Shown: in pieces, positions 55,827-64,000 of the stretch | Numbering within the stretch: the first letter of the stretch is position 1 | Layout: every line of letters starts with the position of its first letter | NCBI GenBank assembly: GCA_029762595.1 | Contig: JARVGJ010000012.1 | Coordinates: 1 to 64,000, forward strand | Length of the DNA stretch: 64,000 bases | Source: Methanolobus sp. | Lineage (GTDB): Archaea > Halobacteriota > Methanosarcinia > Methanosarcinales > Methanosarcinaceae | Direction of reading: 5' to 3' | Notes under the pieces: model-generated | Told to the model about the DNA's origin: nothing | The model's input: the letters and a program-made list of their open reading frames with translations, nothing else | Databases searched by the model: none | Made by a program: the position numbers and the translations under genes

Positions 55827-57430
55827 CCCAAGTTTGACAGTCAAAAGTAATAAAAGTGTTCTTAGCTTTGTTGTATTCGACCAAAAATGCAAACAAAACT
55901 AAGAACATTTAACATTATTCCCAATGAGAATATATGCTTTCCTATCGGAACCATTCTGGCTGTTGACCAACTTTATGATGTCCTTGACTTTTCCACCGTT
56001 TTTGGTAAACATAAAAAGAACGGTATTGATATCAACAACTTGCTCAAAGGTCTTGTAAGCTACAAGCTTACAGACAATTTCAGCATAAGTAAGGCTCATG
56101 AATGGATCAACCGTTATGAAGTCCTTGACATTTTCAGTCTTCCAGAGTTCAGTGAAAGAACTCTCTACAGGGTTCTTGAAACCCTTGGAAATAATCGTGA
56201 AACGATTATTTCCGACATCCTGGACAGACTGTTTGCAAGATATGATTTCGAACATACCAACATAAATATGGACTGGACAAGTATTGTTCTGCATGGTGAT
56301 AAATCGCCATTAGGTAAATATGGTTACAGTAGAGACCACAGACCAGATAAGAAGCAGATCACTTTAGGAATTGTAGAACTTGCAGAACCTGTCAATGTAC
56401 CCATCGGCATAACTGTTCAGAAGGGGAACGTACCTGATCAAACACATTTTGAGGCAACTTATTTACAGGTAAATTCAAGGTTAAGAGAAGATTCACTCGT
56501 TGTATTTGATAAAGGAGCTAACAGTGTTGACAACATCAGCTTGATAAGAACTGATAAGATGCAATACCTGACTGCAAGAAAGCTCAATTCCAGCGATGAC
56601 AAGATAATAGCAAACTTCTGGGAATATTCTCTTACGATAGTTGATCAAGAGGATGGCATCTATGGTCTTAAGATCGTTAAACCAAGCAGTGTAAATTACA
56701 TGTATTTCTCAGAAAAGCTTCAGAAAGAGCAACTTCAATCAAGAGCAAGAAAGATAATAAGGCAGATAGAGGAAGCAAAACTGATTCAAGAATCCATTGA
56801 TAAGAACAAGAAACTACCTAAGAAATTCAGGATCAACAATACTCTTGTGGATGTTGTCTATTCATTGCAGACAAAACTGACAGAACTTGACGAGCAAGAA
56901 GCTATCAAACTACTGGAAGAGAAATTGATTACAGGCAGAGAAGGATTTTTCTGCCTCAAATCAAGTAAGAATTTGACACTTGAAGAAGCTTTGCAAACAT
57001 ACAGAAAAAAGGATTCTATTGAAAAGATCATCAATTCCCTGAAAAATGAAATCGAGATAAAACCGTTAAGAGTATGGTCGGATGCTAGCATTTATGGTGC
57101 TGTGATCATCGGGTTCATTGCACAATTATTCATATCGCTGATGCGATATGAGTTCAATGAACTCAAACATAAGTCCACAAAATTCATCAAAAAAAGCTTA
57201 TTGAATTTGACAGTTACCGTGGATTTCATGAAAGGTCAGACAAAAAAGTACATTTACGCAAACTTTGATGCCATAAATACACTGATCTTAAGGCAAAAAT
57301 GGGTTAAATCGTCAAATATTGGATAAAATTGTTTAAACTGTCAAATAGCTTTTCCTGACAAAAAAACGAAAATTTAGGTTGAAAGAGAAGACATTCTCTT
57401 AGTCAAAGAGTGAAAACTGTCAAATTTGGG
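55827..57430. mobile_element. Complete IS (IS1634/IS4-superfamily type) with target duplication
   Basis: The 1604-bp element starts CCCAAGTTTGACAGTC and its right end, read in reverse complement, is CCCAAATTTGACAGTT: terminal repeats of about 15 bp with one mismatch. TTAGTAA is present on both sides (55820-55826 and 57431-57437), a 7-bp target duplication, so the insertion is recent. It contains one transposase gene. Confidence 0.85.
55887..57326 (+). CDS. IS1634-like DDE transposase
   Basis: A 479-aa transposase. The candidate DDE residues lie in NINMDWTSIVLHGDKS (Asp near 129), SLVVFDKGANSVDN (Asp near 211) and YRKKDSIEKIIN (Glu near 376), with the Y-(2)-R-(3)-DSIEK arrangement of the IS4 superfamily. 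It is intact, has a start codon 60 bases inside the left end, and is the only gene in the element. It may be active. Confidence 0.85.
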   Translation: MQTKLRTFNIIPNENICFPIGTILAVDQLYDVLDFSTVFGKHKKNGIDINNLLKGLVSYKLTDNFSISKAHEWINRYEVLDIFSLPEFSERTLYRVLETLGNNRETIISDILDRLFARYDFEHTNINMDWTSIVLHGDKSPLGKYGYSRDHRPDKKQITLGIVELAEPVNVPIGITVQKGNVPDQTHFEATYLQVNSRLREDSLVVFDKGANSVDNISLIRTDKMQYLTARKLNSSDDKIIANFWEYSLTIVDQEDGIYGLKIVKPSSVNYMYFSEKLQKEQLQSRARKIIRQIEEAKLIQESIDKNKKLPKKFRINNTLVDVVYSLQTKLTELDEQEAIKLLEEKLITGREGFFCLKSSKNLTLEEALQTYRKKDSIEKIINSLKNEIEIKPLRVWSDASIYGAVIIGFIAQLFISLMRYEFNELKHKSTKFIKKSLLNLTVTVDFMKGQTKKYIYANFDAINTLILRQKWVKSSNIG

Positions 57431-57528
57431 TTAGTAAGCAAGCTGCTCAACTATATAACTAAAAAAAGTAACATGTTGCTGGTCAGAACCATGCAACATT
57501 TCAATAAGTTGATTGTATTGATTAGATC

Positions 57529-57870
57529 TTATTCTGCACTTTTCTGCTGGCTCTTCATTTTTTCAAGTGCATTTTCAAGTTCCTTGATCTTGAGTTCTTT
57601 GATCCTGTCCTCAAGGTCTGAGAGTTCCTTATCAGTCTTCAGGACTGTAGTATGTATTTTTTCAACAACGTTCTTCTCCAGGTTAAGTTTCTGTTTATTG
57701 ACTTCGCTAACCAGATCATCTGCCAGAGCCTTACCCTCTTCAATGCTCAGAGCACCTGCATCAACCTTTTCTTTAATGAAATCCCTTATTCTTTCTTCAG
57801 ACAAAGCTGCTAATCCTACACCTATCAGCGCAGCTGCTCCAAGAATACCTACTTTTGTCATTTTGTCCAT
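57529..57870 (-). CDS. Phasin-like coiled-coil protein
   Basis: A 113-aa protein. A short hydrophobic N-terminus (ILGAAALIGVGLAAL) is followed by EERIRDFIKEKVDAGALSIEEGKALADDLVSE, which resembles the PhaI/PhaF-like polymer-granule proteins (COG3937-type), and a C-terminal coiled coil (KELSDLEDRIKELKIKELEN). Phasins cover polyhydroxyalkanoate granules, but no PHA synthase is in the window and most methanogens lack it, so the role may differ. GGAGGT lies 7 bases before the ATG. Confidence 0.65.
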   Translation of the reverse strand: MDKMTKVGILGAAALIGVGLAALSEERIRDFIKEKVDAGALSIEEGKALADDLVSEVNKQKLNLEKNVVEKIHTTVLKTDKELSDLEDRIKELKIKELENALEKMKSQQKSAE

Positions 57871-58140
57871 ATAGAAACCTCCATTAGTAAATTAAGAATT
57901 TTAAAAGAGTTAGCAATGTTTAAATACCATTTATAGATACCTCCTATAAGGAAGATAGAAGGATGGACTAGAGCCATCCTCCCTTTTGTGGTTCACCACC
58001 GATTGCAGTTTCCATTCCCCAGGAAAATGGCATCTTCTTTGTGAAAAAACCCCATTTTCCCTACGCTTCTTTCAAAAATCATTGTCTGTTATTCATAAGA
58101 TTAACGTAGATTTTTGAAATAAGCTTTAGACCCCACAATT

Positions 58141-58298
58141 TCTTGAGAATTCCCACTCCCCAATCCGCACGCATGTTTGATTGAGACAGAATTTCTTTCT
58201 CAATCTAACATACTGATTTATGTTGTTTGTCTACTTAACATGATTTCAATAAAACTTTAAACGTACTATCAAATTATAAGGGCATTATAATTTTCAAC
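58141..58298. repeat. Dispersed repeat copy B (hairpin-containing)
   Basis: The partner of the repeat at 52313-52470. The shared start is TTGAGAATTCCCACTCCCCA. The hairpin is longer here: TGTTTGATTGAGA pairs with TCTCAATCTAACA with one mismatch. The loop sequences differ between copies while the stem is kept. Confidence 0.75.
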
Positions 58299-58370
58299 GA
58301 TGATATCATATGTTTTGCAGATTTGCAGTACTAAAAAACATATCTTCTTTCGGGGCCTAGGCACACTAAT

Positions 58371-58391
58371 ATTGATCAATTTGTGATCAAT
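58371..58391. repeat. Palindrome ATTGATCA-ATTTG-TGATCAAT
   Basis: Perfect 8-bp arms about 200 bases upstream of the CheB-CheR gene. It could be a regulator-binding site. Confidence 0.5.
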
Positions 58392-58586
58392 GAATTATTC
58401 GTAACACTTTGAATTGACAAATCCCTGAAATTTTGATAATTAGCAAAATTGTAAGGCATCTGCGGAATATAAGTAATAGAAGGAATTATTGAATATTATA
58501 TTGTCACTGATTTACATCTTGTATGTATTCTTTGTAAGTATTAGAACTATTTGGGAGAACTATTTGGGATCAAAAGGAGTGAGCAG

Positions 58587-61583
58587 ATGGTCAAAACTAA
58601 GAAAATCACAGTTAAAAATAAAATAGGACCTGCAAGCGACAACCAGGTACAGCATGCAGCAGAAACGTCTGTCACCGCTCATCCTGCCTCAGGTACATTT
58701 GCAAACGATATTGCAAATGAGAAAATTCCCGTTGTAGGCATTGGTGCGTCGGCTGGTGGACTGGCTGCGCTGGAAGAATTCTTTTCAGCAATGAAAGCAG
58801 ATACCAACATGGGCATGGCTTTTGTCGTCGTGCAGCATATGGCACCTGCCCACAAAAGCATGCTTGCTGAAATAATCAGGCGTTATACAAGGATGGAGGT
58901 TTATGATGTCAAGGACGGGATGGCTGTTAAATCCGATTGCGTATACATCATCCAACCCAATCGTGATATGATCATTATGGATGGTATTCTGCATTTGATG
59001 GAACCGGCACAGGCGCATGGCCATCGTATGCCGATCGATTCATTCTTCCGTTCTCTTGCCTCAGATCAAAAGGAGAAGGCCATTGGGATTATACTTTCGG
59101 GCACCGGCAGTGACGGCACACTGGGCGTAAGGGCTATCAAGGCCGAAGGTGGTATACTAATGGCACAGGATCCCGAATCCAGCGAATACAACGGTATGCC
59201 GTTAAATGCTATTCAAACAGGCCTTGTTGACTATATACTGAAGCCGGCCGAGATGCCAGCTCAACTCCTTGATCATATATCCTCAATATTCGGGGAGAAG
59301 ACAGATATATCTTCAAATGAAGAAGAAACAATGAAGATGATCTTCGATCAACTGCTCACCCAAACAGGTCACGACTTTTCCCAATATAAGCAGAAAACAT
59401 TAGACCGCCGTATAGGGCGTCGTATGGCTGTCAACGATATCAAAGATCTGGTCGGATACGCACGCTATTTACAGCACAAACCGGAAGAGGTGAAGGCACT
59501 TTTTAATGATCTTCTGATCAATGTTACTAATTTCTTCCGCAATCCAAGGGTTTTTGAGGTACTCCAGGAGAAAGTGATCCCACTTCTCTTTCTAGACAAG
59601 TCTCCAGATGCATTCGTACGTATATGGGTGGTAGGCTCTTCCACCGGTGAAGAGGCATATTCCATTGGTATGCTCCTTCAAGAAGAGATGGGTAAATTGA
59701 AGCAGACTTTCAAAGTACAGATCTTCGCCACTGATATTGATAGCCGAGCTGTTGAGCAGGCCCGCAAGGGTGTCTATCCCTTCAGTATCTCCAACGATGT
59801 TCCAGCCGATAGGTTGAAACGTTTTTTTATTTACGATCCCGATCTCAATACCTACAGCATCCGGAAAAATATCCGTGAAATGGTTATCTTTTCTGAACAG
59901 GATGTAATAAGAGATCCTCCGTTTTCTAAACTTGACATGATCAGTTGTCGCAATCTGATGATCTATACGAACAAGGAATTGCAGAAAAAGCTCATTCCGA
60001 TGTTCCATTATGCATTGAATCCAGGAGGATTTCTCTTACTTGGTTCTTCTGAGAGCATAGGAGAGTTTTCTTACCTTTTTGATGCCCTGGATAAACAGTC
60101 TAAACTTTATCAACGCAAAGTGATTTCTAGTGAATATGACTTTTCAATTGGAACATTTATCTCTAAACCCCCTGTAAAGAGTGTATCCAAACTACCTTCA
60201 GGGAAGCTTCCTGGTGAGAACAAACTCCAAATGCGTGAACTTGCCGAAAGGAAGCTGTTGCAGCAGTACGCGCCGGCGGGTGCGCTGGTTAACGAACATG
60301 GCGAGATCCTCTATCTTCATGGTCGTACCGGTCTTTATCTTGAACTGTCTCCCGGTGAGCCTGATTATAATATCCTGAAGATGGCCCGGGAGGGATTGCA
60401 GCAGGCATTGACCACAACGCTTAGCAAAGCAGTTATCCAGAAAGAGCAGGTAGTTCGCTCCGGAATTCGGGTCAAGACCAACGGCGACTTTACCATTGTA
60501 GATCTAACGGTGCGACCAGTGGAAGAAGCTTTTGACAAAAAACTGTTCCTTGTAACTTTTGATGTAACGCCGCAATCCAGTCCTGGCCTGAAAAATAAGC
60601 AAAATTCAACGAAAGAAGACAAAGGTGTTACTGGGAGTGAGGAGGAGGAAGAAGAAAACGTTTCAGCTCTGAAAGAGGAACTGAGGAACATGGAAGAATA
60701 TCTCAGAGCTGTTAATGAAGAACTGGAAGTCTCCAACGAAGAGCTAAGATCTTCCAACGAAGAGATGCAGTCCATGAACGAGGAATTGCAATCTACAAAC
60801 GAGGAACTGGAAACCTCCAGGGAAGAATTGCAATCTGTCAACGAGGAATTATCTACTGTCAACGCTGAACTGCAATCCAAGGTCGAAGAACTCTCACAAG
60901 CCAATGAAGATATGAATAACTTACTGGCCCGCACCGGTGTGGGCATTATTGTTGTGAACAATCAATTGCTTATCCAGCGCTTTACTCCTGCTGCCACAAA
61001 GGTGATAAATCTTATTCCTACAGACGTGGGACGCCCTCTTGGGCATACAGTTTCAAACATTTTAGAATATGACCTGATACCTGACGTACAGGCTGTGCTG
61101 GATACCCTGATCCCCAGGGAGATTGAAGCTCAAACCCGTGATGGTGAGTGTTACATTATAAGGATACAACCCTATAGAACTCTGAAAAATACTATTGAGG
61201 GGGCAGTCATTACATTTCTGAAGCAGACCGAATCATTGATTCGCCTGGCTACCGTGGTCCGCGACTCGGGCGATGCTATAACTCTACAGGATATGGAAGG
61301 CCATATCCTTGCATGGAATCCAATGGCTGAGAAGATGTACGGTTGGAGCGAAACCGAGGCACTGGCTTTGAATGTTAGCACAATAGTCCCGGAGAACAAA
61401 AAAGAAGAATCTTTGGCCTTGTTGAAGATGCTTGCTAATGCCGAGGTCCCAAAACCTTCCCGGGCAAAAAGGCTCACCAAAGACGGCCGGATCGTAGATG
61501 TGTGGATGATAGCTACCCCCCTGGTAAATGCAGATGGCAAAGTGTATTCAATTGCGACCACTGAGAGGGAAATTAGATCATAA
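58587..61583 (+). CDS. CheB-CheR-coiled coil-PAS fusion protein, no kinase
   Basis: About 998 aa. Residues 35-225 form a CheB-type methylesterase (VVGIGASAGGLAALEEF with Ser, VVQHMAPAHKS with His, GTGSDGTLG with Asp). CheR methyltransferase follows at about 255-520 (LLINVTNFFRNP; WVVGSSTGEEAYSIG for SAM binding). A heptad coiled coil of NEEL/SNEEL repeats lies at about 690-780, then two PAS-like domains to the end. Related proteins usually continue into a histidine kinase, which is absent. ATG 58587 with AAGGAGTGA upstream is preferred to TTG 58551. No other chemotaxis gene is close. Confidence 0.9.
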   Translation: MVKTKKITVKNKIGPASDNQVQHAAETSVTAHPASGTFANDIANEKIPVVGIGASAGGLAALEEFFSAMKADTNMGMAFVVVQHMAPAHKSMLAEIIRRYTRMEVYDVKDGMAVKSDCVYIIQPNRDMIIMDGILHLMEPAQAHGHRMPIDSFFRSLASDQKEKAIGIILSGTGSDGTLGVRAIKAEGGILMAQDPESSEYNGMPLNAIQTGLVDYILKPAEMPAQLLDHISSIFGEKTDISSNEEETMKMIFDQLLTQTGHDFSQYKQKTLDRRIGRRMAVNDIKDLVGYARYLQHKPEEVKALFNDLLINVTNFFRNPRVFEVLQEKVIPLLFLDKSPDAFVRIWVVGSSTGEEAYSIGMLLQEEMGKLKQTFKVQIFATDIDSRAVEQARKGVYPFSISNDVPADRLKRFFIYDPDLNTYSIRKNIREMVIFSEQDVIRDPPFSKLDMISCRNLMIYTNKELQKKLIPMFHYALNPGGFLLLGSSESIGEFSYLFDALDKQSKLYQRKVISSEYDFSIGTFISKPPVKSVSKLPSGKLPGENKLQMRELAERKLLQQYAPAGALVNEHGEILYLHGRTGLYLELSPGEPDYNILKMAREGLQQALTTTLSKAVIQKEQVVRSGIRVKTNGDFTIVDLTVRPVEEAFDKKLFLVTFDVTPQSSPGLKNKQNSTKEDKGVTGSEEEEEENVSALKEELRNMEEYLRAVNEELEVSNEELRSSNEEMQSMNEELQSTNEELETSREELQSVNEELSTVNAELQSKVEELSQANEDMNNLLARTGVGIIVVNNQLLIQRFTPAATKVINLIPTDVGRPLGHTVSNILEYDLIPDVQAVLDTLIPREIEAQTRDGECYIIRIQPYRTLKNTIEGAVITFLKQTESLIRLATVVRDSGDAITLQDMEGHILAWNPMAEKMYGWSETEALALNVSTIVPENKKEESLALLKMLANAEVPKPSRAKRLTKDGRIVDVWMIATPLVNADGKVYSIATTEREIRS

Positions 61584-61683
61584 GACGGGTGAAAAGAGGA
61601 AAAGGAAAAATAAGTCATTTGAACAAAAGTTAATAGGTATTATCCTATAGGAGGCTAATCATCATCAAAATGACATGATACAT

Positions 61684-62472
61684 CTAGATCTCAATTATAG
61701 GTGTGGACTGCCGCCTGTAATATTCGAATAGTTCTTTCCCCCACTCCAAGGCATTTGGGCTGCAAATGAGTATTTTTTTATTGTCAGATTTACCTTCTTG
61801 TGTGAATAGTCTGAAGTTAATGCATTGATCAGCCAGAATAAAAGATACAAACTCAAGACTTTTAGGGTACACGTAAAATGATATAAGTTTGATATCGATC
61901 AATTCTTTAAAGTCATCATAATAGTCATGTTTGAGCTTCTCGTAGATTTCCGGAGATATAATTACTGATACATCTGTATCCTGCTCTATCATCTCTACAT
62001 AGAACTCGTGAAACTCAGGGTGTATAGTAGAGGTGATCTGTAACCAGTGTTTTGACATAATGGCTTTTTCAAGAAGGTCTTTCTCAGCATCAAAGAAATC
62101 ACAAATGGAAATGTCAATTATATTGCAAGAGCCAAGCTGCGGTAATTTTTTTAGAAGATAGCTTGGAATAAAATCGATGAGATGAGTTCCTAAATAGTCA
62201 CGATTCTCACCAAACATGTCCGTAGTGCGCAGAAAAACCACCATTTCCTCAACGATCAATTTTCCAATAGTTGTCAACTTATAGGTGTCTCCATAAAGTT
62301 TAGATATAAGGTGATTTTCTTTCAATATTCTGATCTGTGGAAGTAGCGCTGTTCTGGTCGTTTTCAGTGATTCGAGGAGTAGTTCCATTTCCTTTGGGCC
62401 ATCCATCAATAGTAAAAGCACATTTTTTCTCTTTTCAGATGCAAGTAGTACTTCAACGATTGGCTTTTTCAA
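61684..62472 (-). CDS. DUF1724-family transcription regulator, TTG start
   Basis: A 262-aa regulator. The first 80 residues are a winged helix-turn-helix (RKNVLLLLMDGPKEMELLLE; TALLPQIRILKENHLISK) and the rest is a DUF1724-type domain typical of Methanosarcinales regulators, some of which control methanogenesis genes in response to substrate. The effector is unknown. A TTG start at 62472 with GGGGGATGGGA upstream is used. It is convergent with the CheB-CheR gene, 100 bases away. It may regulate neighbours. Confidence 0.85.
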   Translation of the reverse strand: MKKPIVEVLLASEKRKNVLLLLMDGPKEMELLLESLKTTRTALLPQIRILKENHLISKLYGDTYKLTTIGKLIVEEMVVFLRTTDMFGENRDYLGTHLIDFIPSYLLKKLPQLGSCNIIDISICDFFDAEKDLLEKAIMSKHWLQITSTIHPEFHEFYVEMIEQDTDVSVIISPEIYEKLKHDYYDDFKELIDIKLISFYVYPKSLEFVSFILADQCINFRLFTQEGKSDNKKILICSPNALEWGKELFEYYRRQSTPIIEI

Positions 62473-62893
62473 TAAGTCCCATCCCCCTGAGCGATAAAAT
62501 CGATATCAGATACTATTCCATTTCATTCATATGGTTTTAAGATATAGATAAGTTAGTAGGTTCCATGAAGTTATTGATCCGTGTGCTTTGTAGAATACCT
62601 GTTGAAATCTCTACTAATAAATCAAAAGTCACAAATATATTCAATATTAGAAGCATTCAGACTAACATATTAATTGATTAATTTGCACCATATTTAGATT
62701 TGAATATAATGTTGTACGGGTTTATCGAATTCCTCTATAGCTCTATCTGTATTCTCTATAGGATGATTAAAAGAAAAACTCATTAAAACCGCATAAGAAA
62801 GAAAGATTCAAAATATGGACTATGAAACCATGTGCCATTCAGGTTGAATAGTCGCAGGTTATTAGATGAAGAAGAAAAAAATAAAATGATATA
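62473..62893. other. AT-rich intergenic region, no feature recognised
   Basis: About 420 bases between the regulator and the lipoprotein. It holds only short AT-rich stretches; no gene, clear promoter or repeat stands out. Confidence 0.5.
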
Positions 62894-63322
62894 TCATGTC
62901 AGTGCATATGGGAATTCTGTGAATTTCCACTCATCTTCCTGTTTTATAAGGTCAATTTCCTTTGTAACCTCATTGTATTCATGTTCAACCTCTATGAACT
63001 TCTCAATTGAGAATTTAATAGCAACAGATGATTCATTAACAAGCACATCAACAACTGCCATATTCTCCTCAACATATTCATTGCTTACTTCTATAAACTC
63101 GTACTTTTCAGGATTGATATCTTTGCAGATGCCTACAAAATCTGAAAGAGTTATTTCTTCTTTGTAAGCTTCTGACATCATAGCATAACAGGTGTCATAA
63201 TTTTCTTGGCTAAATTCGGATGCAAAATTCTCTACAGTCTTTGTAGGACTGCTTCCAAAACCTACACAACCTGCAGTTAGAAGAACTAATGCTAAAATGG
63301 ATATAATCATTTGTTTTTTCAT
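62894..63322 (-). CDS. Small lipoprotein with an NTF2/DUF4878-like domain
   Basis: A 142-aa protein. The signal ends in lipobox LLTAGC, so it is probably lipid-anchored. The region after it (TVENFASEFSQENYDTCYAMM, then LIKQEDEWKFTEF) resembles the NTF2-like DUF4878 group, which is found in many secreted lipoproteins of unknown function. GGAGGGG precedes the ATG. Confidence 0.8.
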   Translation of the reverse strand: MKKQMIISILALVLLTAGCVGFGSSPTKTVENFASEFSQENYDTCYAMMSEAYKEEITLSDFVGICKDINPEKYEFIEVSNEYVEENMAVVDVLVNESSVAIKFSIEKFIEVEHEYNEVTKEIDLIKQEDEWKFTEFPYALT

Positions 63323-63490
63323 AAGTACCCCTCCTTTTAAGCTATAGTACAGTTAAAACTGTTTTTTTTGTATAAATATGCAGTCGTATATATACTATTT
63401 CTAAATCGGCTCTTCGACTTTTAAATATGAACTTTTTACTCATATTTTCAATTAACTTCATATTGGCAGCTACTATGAACATTCCGATAA

Positions 63491-63628
63491 CAGGTATATT
63501 ACCTTGAAACAACCGATTCCGTCTCAGACCTTCGCGTCCCTGCAGGTGAGAGATATCGAGTGGCTATATGGTCATGGGGTTCAAATGCCAATGCAGAGTA
63601 TGTATACAGTAACTGGCTCAATGCCTGA
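63491..63628 (+). pseudogene. C-terminal fragment of a lost secreted protein
   Basis: A 45-codon open frame ends in TGA at 63626. It reads DLRVPAGERYRVAIWSWGSN and AEYVYSNWLNA, which looks like the end of a beta-rich extracellular protein. There is no start codon and an upstream stop (63488-63490) closes the frame, so this is a remnant. Family not recognised. Confidence 0.4.
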
Positions 63629-63679
63629 GAAAATTTAAAAAGAAAAAAGTACAGGAAGTACTTTTTCCTGCATTGTGCT

Positions 63680-64000
63680 TTAAATAACATATGCCTTCAG
63701 AGGAGGAATTCCGTTAAAGGCAACGGAACTGTAACTTTGTGTATAGGCACCGGTGGTTAAAATGTAGAGGCGTTCGCCTTCTTTTAAGGTATTTGGAAAA
63801 ACGTACTTATGGTCTTCATACAGTATGTCCATACTATCACAGGTTGGTCCTGCAAGTATCACTTCTTCCTCATATCCTTCCTTTTCAGAGTAGATGGGGT
63901 ATTTTATGCATTCATCAAGGGTCTCTATGAGCCCTCCGAACTTCCCGATATCCAGATATACCCATTTATACTGATTGAGCTTTGCTTTCTTGGAGATCAT
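63680..64000 (-). CDS. Ornithine/diamino acid decarboxylase (fold type III), C-terminal part
   Basis: The frame is open to the right edge; 107 codons are visible. YKWVYLDIGKFGGLIETLD, then GPTCDSMDILYE with the conserved Cys of group IV PLP decarboxylases, and ILTTGAYTQSYSSVAFNGI near the end are typical of ornithine decarboxylases. Ornithine would yield putrescine for polyamines. The N-terminal two thirds, including the PLP-lysine, lie off the window. The ATG at the extreme edge is an internal Met. Confidence 0.85.
   Translation of the reverse strand: MISKKAKLNQYKWVYLDIGKFGGLIETLDECIKYPIYSEKEGYEEEVILAGPTCDSMDILYEDHKYVFPNTLKEGERLYILTTGAYTQSYSSVAFNGIPPLKAYVI

Larger units (their letters stand above)
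57871..58586. other. Intergenic region with dispersed repeat copy B and a palindrome
   Basis: About 716 bases without a gene. It contains the repeat at 58141-58298, a perfect palindrome at 58371-58391 and AT-rich sequence in front of the CheB-CheR gene. Nothing else is recognised. Confidence 0.7.

Overview
The window looks like a chromosomal segment of a methanogenic archaeon of the Methanosarcinaceae (Methanolobus, Methanococcoides or Methanosarcina-like). Evidence: a thermosome, diphthine synthase, HerA-type ATPase, DUF357 and DUF555 proteins, tRNAs with no encoded CCA, a geranylgeranyl reductase for archaeal lipids, a DUF1724-type regulator, a sarcinarray-like protein, a PGF-CTERM surface protein and TATA/BRE promoters. 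The genus cannot be fixed from the sequence alone.

Layout. 1-5.4 kb holds housekeeping genes: thermosome (cut by the left edge), dphB, HerA-like ATPase, DUF357, DUF555 and a PfkB sugar/nucleoside kinase. 5.5-12.3 kb is a type IV pilus or Tad-like secretion operon: ATPase, double-domain membrane platform, a pilin-like PKD/LamG protein and a second pilin-like protein. 12.4-13.9 kb has an AmmeMemoRadiSam radical SAM enzyme and tRNA-Asn and tRNA-Met. 13.9-21 kb is a small anchored protein and a giant (about 2120 aa) modular surface protein on the minus strand. 21-26.4 kb has a PQQ-type sugar dehydrogenase lipoprotein and a fumarase/fumarate reductase operon. 26.4-28.6 kb is a small island of membrane proteins bracketed by two MITE copies. 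28.6-38 kb is cell-surface again: a sarcinarray-like protein, a 1355-aa TadG-like anchored protein, a KaiC-like ATPase operon and two tandem surface paralogues. 38-49.6 kb has a DHH phosphoesterase and EngB GTPase, a five-gene ATP-grasp/alpha-E/metallopeptidase/glutaminase/transglutaminase operon, a radical SAM/gamma-glutamylcyclotransferase/geranylgeranyl reductase group, an FKBP isomerase and tRNA-Ser.

From about 49.6 kb to the right edge the region is accessory: microsatellite, degraded transposase pieces, MITE, PRC-barrel duplication, DUF1328 protein, SDR, desulforedoxin-like protein, alpha-amylase, a complete IS with a 7-bp target duplication, a phasin-like protein, an orphan CheB-CheR-PAS protein, a DUF1724 regulator, a lipoprotein and the 3' end of a decarboxylase. 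Genes here are spaced widely, and long stretches hold only repeats.

How the genes fit together. Much of the window builds or decorates the cell envelope: the pilus machine, its pilin-like substrates, the giant surface proteins and the PGF-CTERM protein, which would need an archaeosortase encoded elsewhere. The five-gene 39.7-45.1 kb operon looks like a peptide or amide-bond metabolic system of unknown product and is the best candidate for an undescribed pathway. A MITE family (4 copies) shares its terminal inverted repeats with a decayed IS end at 50.4-50.6 kb, which points to its likely parent element.
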